NCBI GenBank assembly: GCA_050014815.1 | Contig: JBEKCP010000018.1 | Coordinates: forward strand, 1 to 24,559 | From: JBEKCP01 sp050014815 | GTDB lineage: Bacteria; Planctomycetota; Planctomycetia; Pirellulales; Thermoguttaceae | DNA length: 24,559 nucleotides | Direction of reading: 5' to 3' | Shown here: one piece after another, positions 23,236 to 24,559 of the stretch | Position numbering within the stretch: position 1 is the first letter of the stretch | Layout: every line of letters starts with the position of its first letter | Notes under the pieces: model-generated | Told to the model about the DNA's origin: nothing | The model's database searches: none | Seen by the model: only the letters and a program-made list of their open reading frames with translations | Made by a program: the position numbers and the translations under genes

Positions 23236-24559
23236 TGACAGTCATCGCGTTTTGTCAACACCGCCTGGGGAGGACCGACGGCGTCTCGCTGGAGGTCGAC
23301 AAGTGGCGGAAGGTAATGGAGGGCATGGGGCACACGGTCCACTACATCGCCGGCAACGACGACGTGCCCGGCGGCCACTTCGTCCCCGAGCTGTATCCCT
23401 TCCACCCCGTCACTGCGAGAATCATCAAGAACGCCACCCGCGAGCTGGTCGATTATCCGAACGAACGGGCGCTGTTGGACGAGATCGCCCGGCACAAGGG
23501 CATCGTCAAACCCAAGGTGCAGAAGATCCTCCGCGACCTGGGCGTCGAACTGCTCTTGCCGAACAACCTGCTATCGGTGGGTTACAACATTCCGGGCATG
23601 CTGGCCTTGTCGGAGATTCTTGAAGAGACGGGGCTGCGGGCGATCGTCCATTCCCACGACTTCTGGTGGGAACAGAGCGGCGAGGTGAACCCGACCTGCC
23701 CGGGGATTGTCGATCTCTATCGCCGGCACGCCCCGCCGGCGCTGCCCAACGTTCGTCACGTGGTGATCAATCGCCTGGCGCAGCGGGAGTTGAAGGCACG
23801 GCGAGGGCTCGATGCCCGCGTGGTGCCCAACGTGTTCGATTTCGATCAGCCCGCCTGGCAGCGCGACGCCTACAACCACGATTTCCGCCAGGCGATCGGC
23901 CTGAGCGAGACAGACCTGTTGTTTCTTCAGGCCACGCGGGTCCTGGACCGCAAGGCGATTGAGCTGGCGATTGACGTGGTGGCCGAATTGAACCGGCCGG
24001 AGAACCGCCGCCGTCTGGAGGACGGCCCGCTCTACGACGGCCGCGCGTTCGGCCCCCGAGACCGCATCGTGCTGGTTTGTGCCGGATACGTCGAGGGAAT
24101 CGGCTTGAGCGCCTCGTATCCGGAGAACCTGGCGGCCAAGGCGCACGACTTGGGCGTCGATGTCCGCTGGGTGGCCGACCTCGTCGAGCGCAGCCGCGGG
24201 CAGAAGAACGGCAAGAAGGTCTATTCTCTCTGGGACAGCTACACGGCGGCCGACTTCGTCACCTATCCGAGCGTCTGGGAGGGCTGGGGCAACCAGCTCA
24301 TCGAGGCCCTCTTCGCCAGGCTGCCCGTCGTGCTGTTCGAGTATCCCGTTTACGTCACCGACCTGAAGCCGGTCGGCTTCGAGGTCGTGTCGTTGGGCGA
24401 TCGGATCGCCGGCAAGGACGCCCGGGGCCTGGTCACGGTCGAGCGCGTGCGATTGGAGGCGGCGGTCGCGGGCGTCATCCGGCATTTGAAAAACCCCGCC
24501 GTGCGGCACAGGGCCGTCGAGCACAACTTCCGCGTGGCCGCCGAACACTTTTCGCTCCG
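23236..24559 (+). CDS. GT4-type glycosyltransferase (partial, runs off the window)
   Basis: Open frame from ATG 23236 to the window end: 441 codons seen, with no stop reached. AGGAG lies six bases before the ATG. It begins TVIAFCQHRLGRTDGVSLEV, a GT-B glycosyltransferase N-terminus with the acceptor-side glycine loop. Mid-protein sequences HSHDFWWEQSGEVNPTCPG and LFLQATRVLDRKAIELAI fit GT4. Near the end, YPSVWEGWGNQLIEAL carries the nucleotide-sugar E-x7-E motif. The family uses activated sugars such as GDP-mannose or UDP-glucose; relatives include mannosylglucosylglycerate-type synthases, which would fit the mannosidase next door, but this is a weak inference. Only the last few residues are likely missing, judging by GT4 length of about 400-470. 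Confidence 0.82.

Overview
The window (about 24.6 kb, high GC, densely coding, with no gap over about 200 bases between genes) looks like a sugar-catabolism locus from a planctomycete or close relative. That assignment is an inference. It rests on base composition, the mix of uroporphyrinogen-decarboxylase-like proteins, secreted sugar-related proteins and RhaT-type and Na+/solute transporters, and a bipartite palindromic repeat of a style I associate with planctomycete genomes. No rRNA, tRNA, CRISPR array or transposase gene was seen.

Region 1 (76-14800, all + strand) reads as one long catabolic cluster. In order it holds: a uroporphyrinogen decarboxylase/methyltransferase-like protein; a broken PfkB sugar kinase; a KDPG-type aldolase; an intact PfkB (2-keto-3-deoxygluconate-type) kinase; a fumarylacetoacetate-hydrolase-family enzyme; a fused 2-oxoacid dehydrogenase E1alpha-E1beta-lipoyl protein; a malate/lactate dehydrogenase (Ldh_2) family oxidoreductase; a secreted protein with an Asp-box; a second uroporphyrinogen-decarboxylase-like protein; an E2 acyltransferase without a lipoyl domain; a short-chain dehydrogenase; a RhaT-type sugar/H+ symporter carrying an extra domain; and a probable mutarotase-fold protein. 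Together they suggest import of a deoxyhexose, uronate or similar sugar, oxidation to a keto-deoxy acid, cleavage by kinase plus aldolase or by the FAH-family enzyme, and oxidative decarboxylation to acyl-CoA. The sugar-acid dehydratase, dihydrolipoyl dehydrogenase (E3) and any regulator are not in the window.

Region 2 (14806-15000) is a non-coding block of three tandem copies of a palindromic repeat lying between convergent genes.

Region 3 (15000-23045, - strand) holds, in transcription order, a GH38 alpha-mannosidase, a sodium:solute symporter, a PQQ-type beta-propeller protein and a GH28 polygalacturonase-like lipoprotein. This fits breakdown of plant or algal polysaccharide. Region 4 (23236 to the window edge, + strand) is a GT4-type glycosyltransferase cut by the end of the window and transcribed divergently from the mannosidase.

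The most unusual points are four. Two palindromic repeat elements are inserted in frame, one in each interdomain linker of the E1 fusion. The lipoyl domain sits on E1 while the E2 lacks it. A polysaccharide-export-like domain is inserted between two membrane helices of the RhaT-type transporter. The tandem repeat array shows a base-pair-preserving change between its two hairpins.
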